DNA from: Leuconostoc carnosum
GTDB taxonomy: Bacteria; Bacillota; Bacilli; Lactobacillales; Lactobacillaceae
DNA length: 64,000 bases
Assembly: GCF_014207505.1 (NCBI RefSeq)
Contig: NZ_JACHGL010000005.1
Location: 112,358-176,357 of the forward strand
Reading direction: 5' to 3'
The notes beneath the pieces are model-generated. The model had not been told where the DNA came from. It worked only from the letters and a program-made list of their open reading frames with translations, and did no database searches. The translations under genes and the position numbers were made by a program. Below, in pieces: positions 55,529 through 63,852 of the stretch (within the stretch, counting starts at the first letter, position 1; the number at the start of each line of letters is the position of its first letter).

Positions 55529-56650
55529 TTAGACCGATTGGCTATTTTTTTCTAATGTGGTGGCAGTCATATCGGCACTAGCTGCAGCATTATCACGATA
55601 AATATGTTGATCAGAAGCTACTGCAGCATAGACGCGATCCAGTTCACGTTTTAAAATATCACGAACTTCATTTGTTGCATGTGTCTCCATTAACATTTGA
55701 CGTAAAGCTGATGCATGTGCAAAACCACGCAAATAAATTTTGAAATAACGTTTCAGTGCTTCAAAATGCTTAGACGTGACATTTTCGTTGACATCATCAA
55801 ATAAATCAAGTTGTAAATTTAATAGTGCAATCGATTCTTCTAAAGTATGTGGCGTTGGTGTCTTTTCAAAAGCGTAAGGATTTTCAAAAATGCCACGTCC
55901 AATCATAATACCATCAACTCCAGGATGTGCCTGTGCCAATGCTAACCCTTCGGCACGCGTTTTAATATCACCGTTAAGCTGAATGAGTGTCTTTGGCGCA
56001 ATACTATCTCTCATTGCTAAAATTTCATCAATATACTCCAGATGGGCAGGTACTTTTGACATTTCTTTTCGTGAGCGCAAATGAATTGTCAGGAGAGCGA
56101 CATCTTGTTTAAAAATAATAGGTAACCATTCACGAAATTCCTCAACCTGTGAAAATCCCAAACGGGTTTTAACGGAAACGGCTAGGCCAGATTGCTTAGC
56201 AGCAGCTATGACTGATACTGCAAGTTCTGGATGCCTAATTAAATCTGACCCGGCACTATTTTTTATCACGGTATTATCTGGACATCCCATGTTAATATCT
56301 ACTGCTTGAAATCCCATCGTTGGTAAAATCTTTGCTGCACCAGCGATGGTTTCAGGACGCGATCCCCATATTTGAGCAACTGGCTGTTGTTCACCTTCAG
56401 CTACAGCTAAACGCCCTTGAACAGAGAACTTTGCTTTTGGATGAACCATTGAACTAGCGTTAGTGAACTCGGTAAAATAAACATCGGGTCCGCCAGCCTG
56501 AGCAACTACTCGTCTAAAAATAGTATCTGTTACTGCTTCCATTGGTGCTAGACTAAAAAAAGGTACTTTCTCAGCACTGTCACTGCCGAGTTGTGCCTTT
56601 TCCACTACTTTAGACCAAAAATTGTGTTGAGGAGACTGTAAAGTCATCAT
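55529..56650 (-). CDS. dus: tRNA-dihydrouridine synthase
   Basis: A 373-residue flavoprotein that reduces uridines in tRNA. FSLAPMEAVTDTIFRRV near 33 is the FMN-binding start, AQIWGSRPE near 92, the catalytic cysteine is in DINMGCPDNTVIKNSAGSDLI near 127, then VKTRLGF, HLRSR and QLNGDI, and IGRGIFENPYAF near 250. The C-terminal extension of about 40 residues is low in motifs. GGAG lies 5 nt from the ATG. Target position cannot be assigned. Confidence 0.92.
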   Translation of the reverse strand: MMTLQSPQHNFWSKVVEKAQLGSDSAEKVPFFSLAPMEAVTDTIFRRVVAQAGGPDVYFTEFTNASSMVHPKAKFSVQGRLAVAEGEQQPVAQIWGSRPETIAGAAKILPTMGFQAVDINMGCPDNTVIKNSAGSDLIRHPELAVSVIAAAKQSGLAVSVKTRLGFSQVEEFREWLPIIFKQDVALLTIHLRSRKEMSKVPAHLEYIDEILAMRDSIAPKTLIQLNGDIKTRAEGLALAQAHPGVDGIMIGRGIFENPYAFEKTPTPHTLEESIALLNLQLDLFDDVNENVTSKHFEALKRYFKIYLRGFAHASALRQMLMETHATNEVRDILKRELDRVYAAVASDQHIYRDNAAASADMTATTLEKNSQSV

Positions 56651-56691
56651 ATTTTCTCCTTATTTAATGTAAGTGAATAATGTATATCATA

Positions 56692-57279
56692 TCATATTTT
56701 GTTAATTAATGTTTGTAGCGCACGTGAACGGTCATGATATTGGATGACTTCAGCCAAAGTCATTTCTGATAGTGTTTTACCATTTTCAGCTTCCATAATA
56801 TTATCTAAACCATCTAACCATTGTCCACGGCGAATACTATCAGCAACACGTATGCCGCCTTGACCTTTAGCTAAAAATGTTTGTCCATCTGGTGTGACAA
56901 ATGCCATAACTGCCAATAAGTATCCTGCACGATCCACATTATTTTGATAAAGATTCAGAATATATTGTTGCTCTGCTTCAGTGCCAATAATACCTTTCTC
57001 TACAAACTCACGTGCGGTTACTACACCAAATCTTTGCGGAAAAGCTTTTAAATAGAGCGCTGTATCATCAGCCAAAATTATCTCATTAGGCAAAAATTCA
57101 TGGATAAATGCTGCTTTTGTTGTTGCATTTTGCGTTTGTGACGTCGTTGTTTCTTGAGGAAAAGACAGCTTTTCACCCAATAACTCACGATAATTGATGA
57201 TTTCATGACCCATCTGTGTCGCTAAAATTTGAATCTCTTTAGTTTTAGCAGAATTGTTTGAAGCTAATATGAAGCGCAT
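56692..57279 (-). CDS. Non-canonical purine NTP pyrophosphatase (Ham1/RdgB) family protein
   Basis: About 195 residues. The Ham1 fold is suggested by FILASNNSAKTKEIQILA at the N-terminus and EIILADDTALYLKAFP near 67, but the usual DSGL and Ser/His end motifs are altered (ADDTAL), so it is a divergent member. It may remove inosine or xanthosine triphosphates. The ATG at 57279 overlaps the folC stop (TGATG); an earlier TTG is unlikely. Confidence 0.75.
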   Translation of the reverse strand: MRFILASNNSAKTKEIQILATQMGHEIINYRELLGEKLSFPQETTTSQTQNATTKAAFIHEFLPNEIILADDTALYLKAFPQRFGVVTAREFVEKGIIGTEAEQQYILNLYQNNVDRAGYLLAVMAFVTPDGQTFLAKGQGGIRVADSIRRGQWLDGLDNIMEAENGKTLSEMTLAEVIQYHDRSRALQTLINKI

Positions 57280-58604
57280 CAAATCCGTCCTTCCTTTTGT
57301 ATCGCACTTAATGTGTAAAATGAGCCTGTGACGACAATTAAAGCCTGCGATGATTCACGAACACGCATCGCCAAAGAGATGGCCGCAGAGGCATCATTGG
57401 CTATTTCAACATCAACAGATGGATAAAGTGTAATAATCTCTGCTGCCAGTTCATCAGCAGATAGTGCCCGTGTCTTATTACTTGGCGTAACGGTAATCAC
57501 GCGTTGGACAACGGGTATGATAGCATCTAGCATACCGTGGTAATCTTTATCTTTTAAAACACCTAAAACCAAAGTCGGCTTGATTTTCAAATGCCAAGCA
57601 TTTAACGCCGCAACTAATCCTTCAATGCCATCAACATTATGCGCCGCATCAAATAAAATATTTGTGTCCTCATGATAATTCATACGACCTAACATTTTAA
57701 CTTTTGCGAGACCTTCACGTGTTTTTTCCTGATCAAACGTATAGCCCTTTTCAGTCAGTGCATCCATAATTTGCAAAACAATACTAAAATTATGAACTTG
57801 AAAAGCACCCGGCATACTCAAAAAATATCCTGGTGTCCCATTTATGATCAAATCTAACCCTTTAGGTGTCGTACTGACGATAATAATACTATCTTTTTCA
57901 TGTTCAAACCAACGTGCCCCTACTGCCGAAGTACGTGCCTTCAAAACTTTGCTTGCTGTTAAATTTTGTCCAGCATAATCAATGACCCAAGTGCCTGGTT
58001 TAATGAGAGCTGACTTATTTTCTGCTATTTCAGTAACATTACGCCCGAGTATATTTTGGTGATCCATACTGATTTTAGTAAATACAGTCAACATCGGTGA
58101 CTCAATGGCATTGGTTGCATCGCGCAAACCACCCAAACCTGCTTCAAATATGACAAAGTCAACTTGTTGATCAACAAAATATAAAAGAGAAATAATTGTA
58201 AAGTACTCAAAATAAGATAAATAATTAGTTTTTTTATCATATTTAGCAAGACAAGCAGTGACTTTGTCATAATAATTTAAAAAATCAGCCCGTGTTATCA
58301 TGACACCATTAATACGAATCTGTTCACGATCTGTCAAAATAAAAGGGCTTGAGAAATGACCATATGAATAATTATTTGCTTTTAAAACAGCCCCTGTCAT
58401 AGTACCAGTAGAACTTTTTCCATTCGTACCACTAATGTGAATAATCTTTAATTTTTGATCAGGATGACCTAACCAACTCAAAATCTGCTGCAACTTAGGC
58501 ACACGTGTATCATCTAGTAAACGCCATGTATTGTCTAAATTTTTAATCACTTTTTTATAACGTGCCTGAATCTTAGCTTCATGTTTATCTAGTTGTTTAT
58601 CCAC
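57279..58604 (-). CDS. folC: Folylpolyglutamate synthase
   Basis: About 441 residues; adds glutamates to folates. The P-loop is HISGTNGKSSTGTMTGAVL near 58, followed by FSSPFILTDREQIRING near 87, EAGLGGLRDATNAI near 155, and FDAAHNVDGIEGLV near 325. A GTG at 58604 is chosen because GGAG stands 7 nt upstream; the ATG at 58610 is one base from it. It is followed directly by the Ham1-type gene. Confidence 0.9.
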   Translation of the reverse strand: MDKQLDKHEAKIQARYKKVIKNLDNTWRLLDDTRVPKLQQILSWLGHPDQKLKIIHISGTNGKSSTGTMTGAVLKANNYSYGHFSSPFILTDREQIRINGVMITRADFLNYYDKVTACLAKYDKKTNYLSYFEYFTIISLLYFVDQQVDFVIFEAGLGGLRDATNAIESPMLTVFTKISMDHQNILGRNVTEIAENKSALIKPGTWVIDYAGQNLTASKVLKARTSAVGARWFEHEKDSIIIVSTTPKGLDLIINGTPGYFLSMPGAFQVHNFSIVLQIMDALTEKGYTFDQEKTREGLAKVKMLGRMNYHEDTNILFDAAHNVDGIEGLVAALNAWHLKIKPTLVLGVLKDKDYHGMLDAIIPVVQRVITVTPSNKTRALSADELAAEIITLYPSVDVEIANDASAAISLAMRVRESSQALIVVTGSFYTLSAIQKEGRI

Positions 58605-58666
58605 TGTCATTCTCCGAAAAGTTTTCTGCCATTTATTTTATCATAAGTTTATTACTAAACAAAAAA

Positions 58667-58692
58667 TCAACTATCAATAGACCCTACTGATA
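58667..58692 (-). terminator. Possible terminator after the phosphodiesterase gene
   Basis: TATCAGTA and TATTGATA can pair around GGGTC, with TTTTTT a few bases later on the minus strand. Weak. Confidence 0.45.
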
Positions 58693-58716
58693 ATTTTCTT
58701 TTGTAAGCACAGATTA

Positions 58717-59424
58717 TCATGTTTCAGGAAAATCAGTAAATATCGCATTAACGCCCCATTTTTCTAATTCTATTGCCATCAAATCATCATCAACAGTCCA
58801 GACATTAACTGCTAATTGATTCTCCACTAAATAACTAACTTGATTTTGTGTTAAATATGTCACATCTGGATGAATGTATTTAGCATCAATTTTTTGAGCT
58901 AATATTAAAATATTATCAGGCAATGGTCCCTCAATTAAAACACCAATTGCTACTTGCGGCATTAATTGATGATATTTTTCCAGTAATTCAAGGTTGAAAC
59001 TTGATACAATCATGTCACTACCAGAATTCACTCGATTTAAAGCTGATACCACACGTTTTAAGTAGTATTGTTGATTGTCTTCAGTCACTGCTGTTTTTAA
59101 TTCAAAATTCACATTTAACTGATTAGCATTAATAAAATCAATTAACCAGTCCAGTGTAACAATGTGTTCTCCGACAAAATCAGTCCCAAACCAGCCACCA
59201 AAATCTATTTTTTGTAATTCTGAGAATGATTTATGATTAACCTCACCCTCACTATCCGATGTCCGATCAACTTGATTATCATGAATTAAAATCAACTGAT
59301 TATCTGAAGATATATCAATATCTGTTTCAAGCCATGAGACACCTAAAGGTAACATTTTATTAAAAGCTGCACGTGTATTTTCTGGTGCCTGTGCTGAAAT
59401 ACCACGATGTGCAATTTTTATCAT
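58717..59424 (-). CDS. Glycerophosphodiester phosphodiesterase family protein
   Basis: A 235-residue GDPD TIM barrel. The start IAHRGISAQAPENTRAAFNKML is the catalytic His-Arg-Gly and Glu-Asn pattern, and ETDIDISSDNQLILIHDNQVDRTSD near 38 supplies the metal-binding Glu/Asp and the second histidine. There is no signal peptide, so it is cytoplasmic. It likely hydrolyses glycerophosphodiesters from lipid or teichoic acid turnover. It overlaps no neighbour; the ribosome site is weak. Confidence 0.87.
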   Translation of the reverse strand: MIKIAHRGISAQAPENTRAAFNKMLPLGVSWLETDIDISSDNQLILIHDNQVDRTSDSEGEVNHKSFSELQKIDFGGWFGTDFVGEHIVTLDWLIDFINANQLNVNFELKTAVTEDNQQYYLKRVVSALNRVNSGSDMIVSSFNLELLEKYHQLMPQVAIGVLIEGPLPDNILILAQKIDAKYIHPDVTYLTQNQVSYLVENQLAVNVWTVDDDLMAIELEKWGVNAIFTDFPET

Positions 59425-59460
59425 AATTCTATCCCGTTTCTATTTTTTAAATTTCATGAA

Positions 59461-60402
59461 CTAATAACCTCTATCGAGATCAACAACATTTTGTACAAAT
59501 GTACCCTCGGTTACAAATGAAGGCACATTCTTTTCGAGAAATGTAAATAGTCCACCTGCACGTCCAGTTTGCGCGTTCTCACCCCAACTTGTATGCTGTG
59601 TTAATAAGATTTGTGATCGTTCAAATAATGGATGATTTTTTGGCAATGGTTCTGGTGTCGTCACGTCTAGTGCAGCGTACTTAACGCGCGAGTCATCAAT
59701 TGCCGATAGCAATGCTGACTGATTCAATGTTGTTCCACGGCCAATATTAATAAACAAAAAAAGTTGGTTCATTTGTTCAAAAAAACGTTCATCAAAGAAA
59801 TTGTCAGTTTCTGTCGTACCTGGTAAGCCATCTACCACGATATCTGCCTTAGCTAAGCCTTCTTGGTAATCTGTCATAGCATAAACTCGATCAAAATTTG
59901 GCACTTGGTGACCCGTTCGGTTCACACCATAAACAGTACCACCAAAACTTTTAATTAATTTAGCAATTTGTTGTCCAATTCTACCAGTGCCAAAAACTAA
60001 TACTGGTAATTCACTGACAAGATATTGATCAGTGAATGGCTCCCAATGTGTTCGCGTTGCATACATGTGCAACCCACGAGCAAAGTATAAAATATAACTC
60101 AAAACTGTCTGCGCAATAGGCAGCGCCTTCAAACCACTAGCATTTGTAACAGTGATATCCCGTGCTTTGAGTTGCGCTAATGGTAAGTAATCTACACCAG
60201 CAGACTGTGCTTGAATCCACTTGAGTTTAGATGATGGATTCGTTAATATCTCTTCACCAATAGCATTGTCCCAACCATAACTAATTACAATTTCTGAAAT
60301 TTGACTTGCCTTAATCGTATCAGGCGTCACCACTTCAATGCCATATTTTGCTAAAAAATTGCGATTTTCAGTATTTAAAACTTTGACTGCTAGAAGTAAC
60401 AT
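59461..60402 (-). CDS. D-isomer specific 2-hydroxyacid dehydrogenase
   Basis: About 313 residues. NAD-binding loop VLVFGTGRIGQQIAKLIKSFGG near 135; substrate loop and catalytic residues INIGRGTTLN (Arg near 232), DVTTPEPLP (Glu) and ILLTQHTSWG (His) near 280. It belongs to the family of D-hydroxyacid dehydrogenases but the substrate is not predictable; it resembles the phosphoglycerate-dehydrogenase-like hydroxyacid group. The ATG at 60402 follows GGAG by 7 nt. It may act on keto acids, of interest next to the BCAA unit, which is divergent. Confidence 0.86.
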   Translation of the reverse strand: MLLLAVKVLNTENRNFLAKYGIEVVTPDTIKASQISEIVISYGWDNAIGEEILTNPSSKLKWIQAQSAGVDYLPLAQLKARDITVTNASGLKALPIAQTVLSYILYFARGLHMYATRTHWEPFTDQYLVSELPVLVFGTGRIGQQIAKLIKSFGGTVYGVNRTGHQVPNFDRVYAMTDYQEGLAKADIVVDGLPGTTETDNFFDERFFEQMNQLFLFINIGRGTTLNQSALLSAIDDSRVKYAALDVTTPEPLPKNHPLFERSQILLTQHTSWGENAQTGRAGGLFTFLEKNVPSFVTEGTFVQNVVDLDRGY

Positions 60403-60502
60403 CACTAATCTCCAATCTATTTTCTTTAATTATATTAAACTTTTGGATTAATAGCACTATTAATGTAAAAAAAATTTAATAAATGAGTTTATAATTAAAA
60501 CG

Positions 60503-60531
60503 TTGACATTTAATTATAGTTATGCCATAAT
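60503..60531 (+). promoter_or_regulatory. Promoter of the BCAA leader/EIIC/ilvE unit
   Basis: TTGACA (60503-60508), a 17-bp spacer and CATAAT (60526-60531). The transcript should start near 60538, 25 nt before the leader peptide. Confidence 0.85.
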
Positions 60532-60562
60532 TTAAACATTAACTCAAAGGAAAAAGAAACTA

Positions 60563-60628
60563 ATGCATATGTCAAGCTCATACAACTTCACAAACCTCAT
60601 TACGATCAGCGTCGTCATTATTATCTGA
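60563..60628 (+). CDS. Branched-chain amino acid leader peptide
   Basis: A 21-codon reading frame with AAAGGA 11 nt upstream. Its last ten residues, LITISVVIII, hold eight Leu/Ile/Val codons, the layout of a classical attenuator peptide that senses charging of tRNA-Ile/Val/Leu. The stop TGA (60626-60628) is followed at once by ACTTCTC, the first arm of the competing hairpins. The frame is not a fragment of a longer gene. A second ATG two codons in is possible. Function is inferred from composition and position. Confidence 0.8.
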   Translation: MHMSSSYNFTNLITISVVIII

Positions 60629-60740
60629 CTTCTCGCTGGTCTACTTTTGGTTGCCAGTTGAGAAGTACTCTCAACTGGCGTGAAGATGTTGAACTTCTCA
60701 ATATCTTAAAAGGCGCTAGTAGTATCTAGCGCCTTTTTTC
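60628..60740 (+). promoter_or_regulatory. Attenuator: competing hairpins and terminator
   Basis: Four helices are visible. A: ACTTCTC-CTGG (60628-60639) with CCAG-GAGAAGT (60654-60666). B: GCCAGTTGAGA (60653-60663) with TCTCAACTGGC (60669-60679). C: TTGAGAAGT (60658-60666) with ACTTCTCAA (60693-60701). D: terminator AAAAGGCGCTAG (60708-60719) with CTAGCGCCTTTT (60726-60737), then a T-run. A, B and C compete for the same strand. How they reach the terminator arm is not obvious by eye. Confidence 0.8.
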
Positions 60741-60817
60741 TTTTTTCTTTAAAATACAAGCACGTATGCGACTGATATCTCATCACTCACATACACCAAA
60801 AAACGGAGGATTCAATT

Positions 60818-61951
60818 ATGAATGCAGCTGCAACAAATGCGCCAAAAAAGGCCGAAAACGAAAAAACCTTGATCGACCAAAAAAATCCACCACGTTCTAC
60901 ACGTGACGTCGTGTTTGATGTTTCGACTGGTATTTCTAATATCATTCTCGCGGTTCTTGGCATGGGACTCCTAATGTCATCAATTGGTAATTTATTTAAT
61001 TTCACGCCACTTGTTCAAGCAGGCCTCATGGGTCAAAAAATGTTAGCTCCAGGACTTGGCGTTGGAATTGCCATTATGATGCGTGCCAATATCTTAACGA
61101 CTGGTGCTGCATTAATTTCTGCAACAGTTGGATCAAACGCAGTGTATTTTACAACAACTGCTTCACCAGCAGCCCACACTGCTACTGGTTGGGTGGCTGA
61201 TCAAGCTGCCGGGTCACTAGTTATGACCTCTGGTCAACCTATTTCCGCTGTTCTGGCTGCGCTAATGGCAGTTTTAGTCGGTAATTGGCTAACCGGCAAA
61301 ACACCGTTGGACATGATGCTTGTGCCACTTGGTGCTGTGCTTGCTGGTACATTTTTTGGACTCGGTGCTGCCGCAGTGACAACACCATTTCTAAATTGGG
61401 TATCTGAAAATTTGGCTTCAACAATGCAGGTTAACCCATTGCTTGGTGCATTCGTTGTTTCTACTGTTTGGTTTATGTTCCTGATGACACCCGCTTCGTC
61501 AGCAGCTCTTGCGATCGCCGTTATGCTTGATCCTTTGTCTGGTGGTGCTGCGTTAATCGGTACAACTGCTGGATTTGTCGTTTATACTGCGATGGGCTGG
61601 ACACAAAATAATTTGGGTGCTAATTTTGCTCAAACAATTGTCACACCAAAAGTCCAATTCACAAACTTATTAAAAAGTCCCTTATTGTTCCTTGGTCCTG
61701 CAATGATTGCAGGCGTTTCAGCTATGTTTGCAGTTGGTGTCTTTAATTTAAAAGTACCTTTTGCTATTGCCGGCCTTGGATTAAATGGCTTCATTGCCCC
61801 CTTGGCATTGGCTGCCACTAACCCTCGTGGTTTATTACTGGTTGCTATCTTTGGTATTGTTGTTCCTACTATCAGCAGTTTGGTTTTTTATTACCTACTT
61901 AAAAAGTCTGGTAAGACAAAGACAAACGATTTGCATTTAGATGTTGTTTAA
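60818..61951 (+). CDS. PTS EIIC_2-like membrane protein, candidate BCAA-related transporter
   Basis: A 377-residue protein with about ten membrane segments, an N-terminal polar start (MNAAATNAPKKAENEK) and motifs FDVSTGISNIILAVLGMG, MRANILTTGAALISATVGS, TSGQPISAVLAALMAV and NPLLGAFVVSTVWFMFLMTPASS. It resembles PF13303 (PTS_EIIC_2), a family lacking IIA/IIB domains and poorly defined in substrate. No PTS partner is encoded nearby. It lies behind the BCAA attenuator and 54 bp ahead of ilvE, so transport of branched-chain amino acids or their keto acids is my inference. GGAGG precedes the ATG. Confidence 0.75.
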   Translation: MNAAATNAPKKAENEKTLIDQKNPPRSTRDVVFDVSTGISNIILAVLGMGLLMSSIGNLFNFTPLVQAGLMGQKMLAPGLGVGIAIMMRANILTTGAALISATVGSNAVYFTTTASPAAHTATGWVADQAAGSLVMTSGQPISAVLAALMAVLVGNWLTGKTPLDMMLVPLGAVLAGTFFGLGAAAVTTPFLNWVSENLASTMQVNPLLGAFVVSTVWFMFLMTPASSAALAIAVMLDPLSGGAALIGTTAGFVVYTAMGWTQNNLGANFAQTIVTPKVQFTNLLKSPLLFLGPAMIAGVSAMFAVGVFNLKVPFAIAGLGLNGFIAPLALAATNPRGLLLVAIFGIVVPTISSLVFYYLLKKSGKTKTNDLHLDVV

Positions 61952-62005
61952 ATTCAAATTAAGCGTTATAGTATTATTATATTTTTATAAGAAAGAAGAT
62001 TGACT

Positions 62006-63046
62006 ATGTCACAGAAAAAAGCAGAACCCTCAGATTTTAATTGGTCAGAACTTGGTTTTGAGTATCACGACTTGCCTTATCGCTTCCGTGCTTACTACAA
62101 AGATGGTAAGTGGAGTGAAGGTGGTCTTGAAACTGACTCAAATCTGCCAGTTAACGAAGCCGCAACAGGTCTTCATTACGGTCAAAACATTTTTGAAGGT
62201 TTGAAAGTTTATCGTCGTAAAGATGGTGGCGCTAATATTTTCCGCCCAGATCGTAATGCACAACGTTTCCAAAACTCAGCTGACCGTCTAATGATGGCAC
62301 CAGTTCCTGAAGAATTATTCCTACGTGCTTTGAAAGAAGTTACAAAGGCCAACAAAGACTTTGTCCCACCATATGGCACAGGCGCAACTTTATATCTTCG
62401 CCCATTTGAATTTGGAGATGGTCCCGTGGTTGGTGTTCACCCAGCTGATGAATATGTCTTTGAGGTTTACGCAACACCAGTTGGTGCCTACTACAAAGGT
62501 GGCTTAACACCAACAGCTTATGTAACAAATCACTTTGATCGCGCTGCCCATGGTGGTACCGGTGCTGCTAAGGCTGGCGGAAACTATGGCGCTTCAATGA
62601 TGGCTGGTAATCAAGCACATGCAGCTGGTTACTCAGATGTCGTTTACCTTGATCCACGTTTACATGAAAATATTGAAGAATTGGGTTCAGCTAATTTCTT
62701 TGGTATCACAAAAGATGGCCGCTTCCTAACACCAAAGTCACCTTCAATTTTGCCATCAGTAACAAAATATTCATTGCTGGAGGTTGCTAAGGAACTAGGA
62801 CTACAAGCTGAAGAAACAACGATTTCAATCAATGACTTGGATCAGTTTGCTGAAGCTGGTGCAATGGGTACCGCAGCTGTGATTTCTCCTGTTGGTTCTA
62901 TCACACACAATGGCAATAAGCATGTTTTCTATTCAGAAACAGAAGTTGGTCCATGGACTCAAAAGCTATATGATCGTTTGACAGCTATCCAATATGGTGA
63001 TGAAAAAGGTCCCGAAGGCTGGGCTGTAGACGTTCCACTTAACTAA
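62006..63046 (+). CDS. ilvE: Branched-chain amino acid aminotransferase
   Basis: About 346 residues; PLP fold IV enzyme that interconverts Leu/Ile/Val and keto acids. Seen: FNWSELGFEYHDLPYRFRAYYKDGKW at the start, NEAATGLHYGQNIFEGLKVYR near 50, the PLP lysine in AAKAGGNYGASMMA near 195, and EELGSANFFGI near 230. The ATG at 62006 is chosen over a TTG two codons upstream; the ribosome site is AG-rich but weak. A weak promoter (TTGTTT, 17 bp, TATAGT) may lie at the end of the preceding gene. Confidence 0.95.
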   Translation: MSQKKAEPSDFNWSELGFEYHDLPYRFRAYYKDGKWSEGGLETDSNLPVNEAATGLHYGQNIFEGLKVYRRKDGGANIFRPDRNAQRFQNSADRLMMAPVPEELFLRALKEVTKANKDFVPPYGTGATLYLRPFEFGDGPVVGVHPADEYVFEVYATPVGAYYKGGLTPTAYVTNHFDRAAHGGTGAAKAGGNYGASMMAGNQAHAAGYSDVVYLDPRLHENIEELGSANFFGITKDGRFLTPKSPSILPSVTKYSLLEVAKELGLQAEETTISINDLDQFAEAGAMGTAAVISPVGSITHNGNKHVFYSETEVGPWTQKLYDRLTAIQYGDEKGPEGWAVDVPLN

Positions 63047-63100
63047 TAAGCAAAATAAAAAAGTTACTTGCATTAAAGTAGCTTTTTTATTTTGCTTATT
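63045..63100 (+). terminator. Long terminator after ilvE
   Basis: A 25-bp stem (63045-63069 with 63076-63100, one wobble) with a loop of six bases. It begins at the ilvE stop and overlaps the -35 of the tRNA promoter at its end. Confidence 0.9.
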
Positions 63101-63127
63101 GACGCATTTAATTTTTTTTGCTATACT
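63099..63127 (+). promoter_or_regulatory. Promoter of tRNA-Glu
   Basis: TTGACG (63099-63104) and TATACT (63122-63127), 17 bp apart, about 34 bp before the mature tRNA end. Confidence 0.8.
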
Positions 63128-63168
63128 TATATAGTTGTCTGATAGAGATATCGGACATCACTGACCAT

Positions 63169-63240
63169 GGCTCGTTGGTCAAGTGGCTAAGACGCTGCCC
63201 TTTCACGGCGGAATCGAGAGTTCGATTCTCTCACGAGCTA
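63169..63240 (+). tRNA. tRNA-Glu (anticodon UUC)
   Basis: A 72-nt cloverleaf: acceptor GGCTCGT/ACGAGCT (first pair G-U), D arm with GTCAAGTGGCTAAGAC, anticodon loop CTTTCAC reading TTC, T arm GAGAGTTCGATTCTCTC, discriminator A. No 3' CCA is encoded. It has its own promoter and terminator. Confidence 0.95.
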
Positions 63241-63244
63241 TATC

Positions 63245-63271
63245 AAGTCGCAACTTCGGTTGCGGCTTTTT
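63245..63271 (+). terminator. Terminator after tRNA-Glu
   Basis: GTCGCAAC and GTTGCGGC (one wobble) closed by a cUUCGg tetraloop, followed by TTTTT. Confidence 0.88.
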
Positions 63272-63329
63272 ATGTTGTTCTTAAATCCAAACAAAAATAG
63301 AAGCAAGGCGTATAAGTCTCTTATTGCTT

Positions 63330-63848
63330 CTATTTTTGTTTAATTGTAAATACTCTTTTAGCTGGTTGTTTTTTATTAGACACAACTGTTTTGCGTGTTG
63401 CTTTTGGTTTAGGATGATGATTAGCTGTGTCACGTCTATTTTTATCACGAGACCGACGTTTATTTCTTGATGGCTTTTCTTTTTCAACTTTACGCGGATT
63501 TATATTTTCTAAAACAAAGTATGGTGCACCAAAGTTAACATATTCATATAAATAATCTTGCAATGCATCAATCTGATCTTGTTTGACATTTGTTTTGCTA
63601 TTATTATAAAAGCCCTTTAATCGTAGCTGACCTGCTGAAATATCACCGACAAGAAAATCATATTGTGCTAACAATGGTGTATAACGAATAGCTAACTTAT
63701 CCGCATCAAAAGCTGATTTGAAATTTTCAACTAATATTAATGTTAGTTTATCAATTTCCACCTCATTATCTTGCACAATGACTTGATAGGCTTTTTTTCG
63801 CTCTTCTTGTTGTAATATTGTCCGTTCTTTCAATGTTTCATGATCCAT
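63330..63848 (-). CDS. yutD: YutD family protein (DUF1027) with basic C-terminal tail
   Basis: About 172 residues. The core LVENFKSAFDADKLAIRYTPLLAQYDFLVGDISAGQLRLKGFYNN and DALQDYLYEYVNFGAPYFVLENI match the DUF1027/YutD family; the last 50 residues are Lys/Arg-rich low complexity (RNKRRSRDKNRRD), suggesting binding to nucleic acid or membrane. The ATG at 63848 has AGAGGTGA 4-5 nt upstream and is preferred; a longer frame overlaps the upstream gene. Function is unknown. Confidence 0.83.
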   Translation of the reverse strand: MDHETLKERTILQQEERKKAYQVIVQDNEVEIDKLTLILVENFKSAFDADKLAIRYTPLLAQYDFLVGDISAGQLRLKGFYNNSKTNVKQDQIDALQDYLYEYVNFGAPYFVLENINPRKVEKEKPSRNKRRSRDKNRRDTANHHPKPKATRKTVVSNKKQPAKRVFTIKQK

Positions 63849-63852
63849 ATGT

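Noticed and set aside
63118-63300. A 60-residue open frame spanning the tRNA-Glu gene on the plus strand
   Set aside because: It runs straight through a well-formed tRNA with its own promoter and terminator, so it is not a gene.
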